Under the pieces are notes generated by a model. The model searched no databases, was not told the DNA's origin, and worked only from the letters and a program-made list of their open reading frames with translations. The translations under genes and the position numbers were made by a program. This document shows positions 39,420 through 39,608 of a stretch of 39,608 nucleotides of DNA, in pieces. The stretch comes from Nemertoderma westbladi. Lineage: Eukaryota > Xenacoelomorpha > Nemertodermatida > Nemertodermatidae. Each line of letters begins with the position of its first letter. Position 1 is the stretch's first letter. The stretch lies in assembly GCA_032718475.1 (NCBI GenBank), contig JAUCBJ010002171.1, forward strand, positions 1 to 39,608, written 5' to 3'.

Positions 39420-39525
39420 TATTACAGACGGACAGACAGACATGCCAATGGCCCTATATTAATGATAATTGTGTGCTAGAGGCTTCACTCGCTAATCGTG
39501 CCTCGCCCCGCATTTTAAAAGAAGA
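39420..39525. mobile_element. Terminus of a dispersed repeat
   Basis: ACAGACGGACAGACAGACA, then CACTCGCTAATCGTGCCTCG and CCCCGCATTTT. The same order of features (ACAGA-rich word, CTCGC, then a CTCGCCCC end) occurs at 22040-22113, so both may be right ends of one element family. Confidence 0.4.
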
Positions 39526-39608
39526 TTCAGTCAGACCATTGTCAATATCATTTAATCGGAAAGGTTTTGTTCCTAAAGCTCATCCATCCTCCTTGTAGAG
39601 CCTACTAC

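Overview
The window is metazoan nuclear DNA, AT-rich with intron-split genes and GT-AG junctions, crowded with minisatellites, foldback elements, SINE-like heads and decayed non-LTR retrotransposons. Gene content (RAD9, taxilin, a NACHT-WD40 protein, a canonical ankyrin) and the mobile-element style suggest a marine invertebrate. The phylum cannot be fixed from sequence alone.

Layout. 1-8,240: no secure gene; an interrupted ORF of unknown family, a PHD-like zinc-finger exon, a MITE, an 11-bp AT array, a 1.2-kb A/C-rich array and LINE 3'-UTR-like sequence. 8,778-10,421 (+): a complete, uninterrupted RAD9 ORF. 12,193-24,895 (-): an NWD1/NWD2-type NACHT-WD40 gene that I reconstruct as 9 coding pieces, i.e. 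eight coding exons of which one is split by a 79-bp direct duplication, about 1,748 codons. Its introns hold a LINE fragment, a foldback element, a TIR-bounded insertion with a 63-bp minisatellite, and a 29-bp repeat. Just upstream of its ATG, on the same strand, is a compact tRNA-like Pol III unit containing a textbook hammerhead ribozyme. 25,841-34,829 (+): five consecutive exons of an ankyrin membrane-binding repeat domain (partial gene). 26,781-31,615 (-): a two-exon taxilin gene nested antisense in the first ankyrin intron seen here. 34,888-37,963: a 23-bp minisatellite in the next ankyrin intron. 37,964-39,608: AT-rich repeats.

The unifying theme is repeat expansion that carries RNA-processing signals. 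The single taxilin intron is filled by about 69 copies of a 44-bp unit that is a copy of the taxilin exon end plus its 5' splice site. The last ankyrin intron is filled by about 130 copies of a 23-bp unit that carries an AATAAA poly(A) hexamer followed by GTGT in the sense direction. The NWD gene has an exact 79-bp exonic duplication across an AG|GT that would act as a newborn intron, because splicing between the two copies restores the frame. Together with the hammerhead beside the NWD start, these are the parts most worth experimental attention.

The long open frames over the minisatellites are artefacts of repeats lacking stop codons and are not annotated as genes. All exon junctions are read by eye from splice consensus, frame phase and family knowledge; no RNA data or database search was available.
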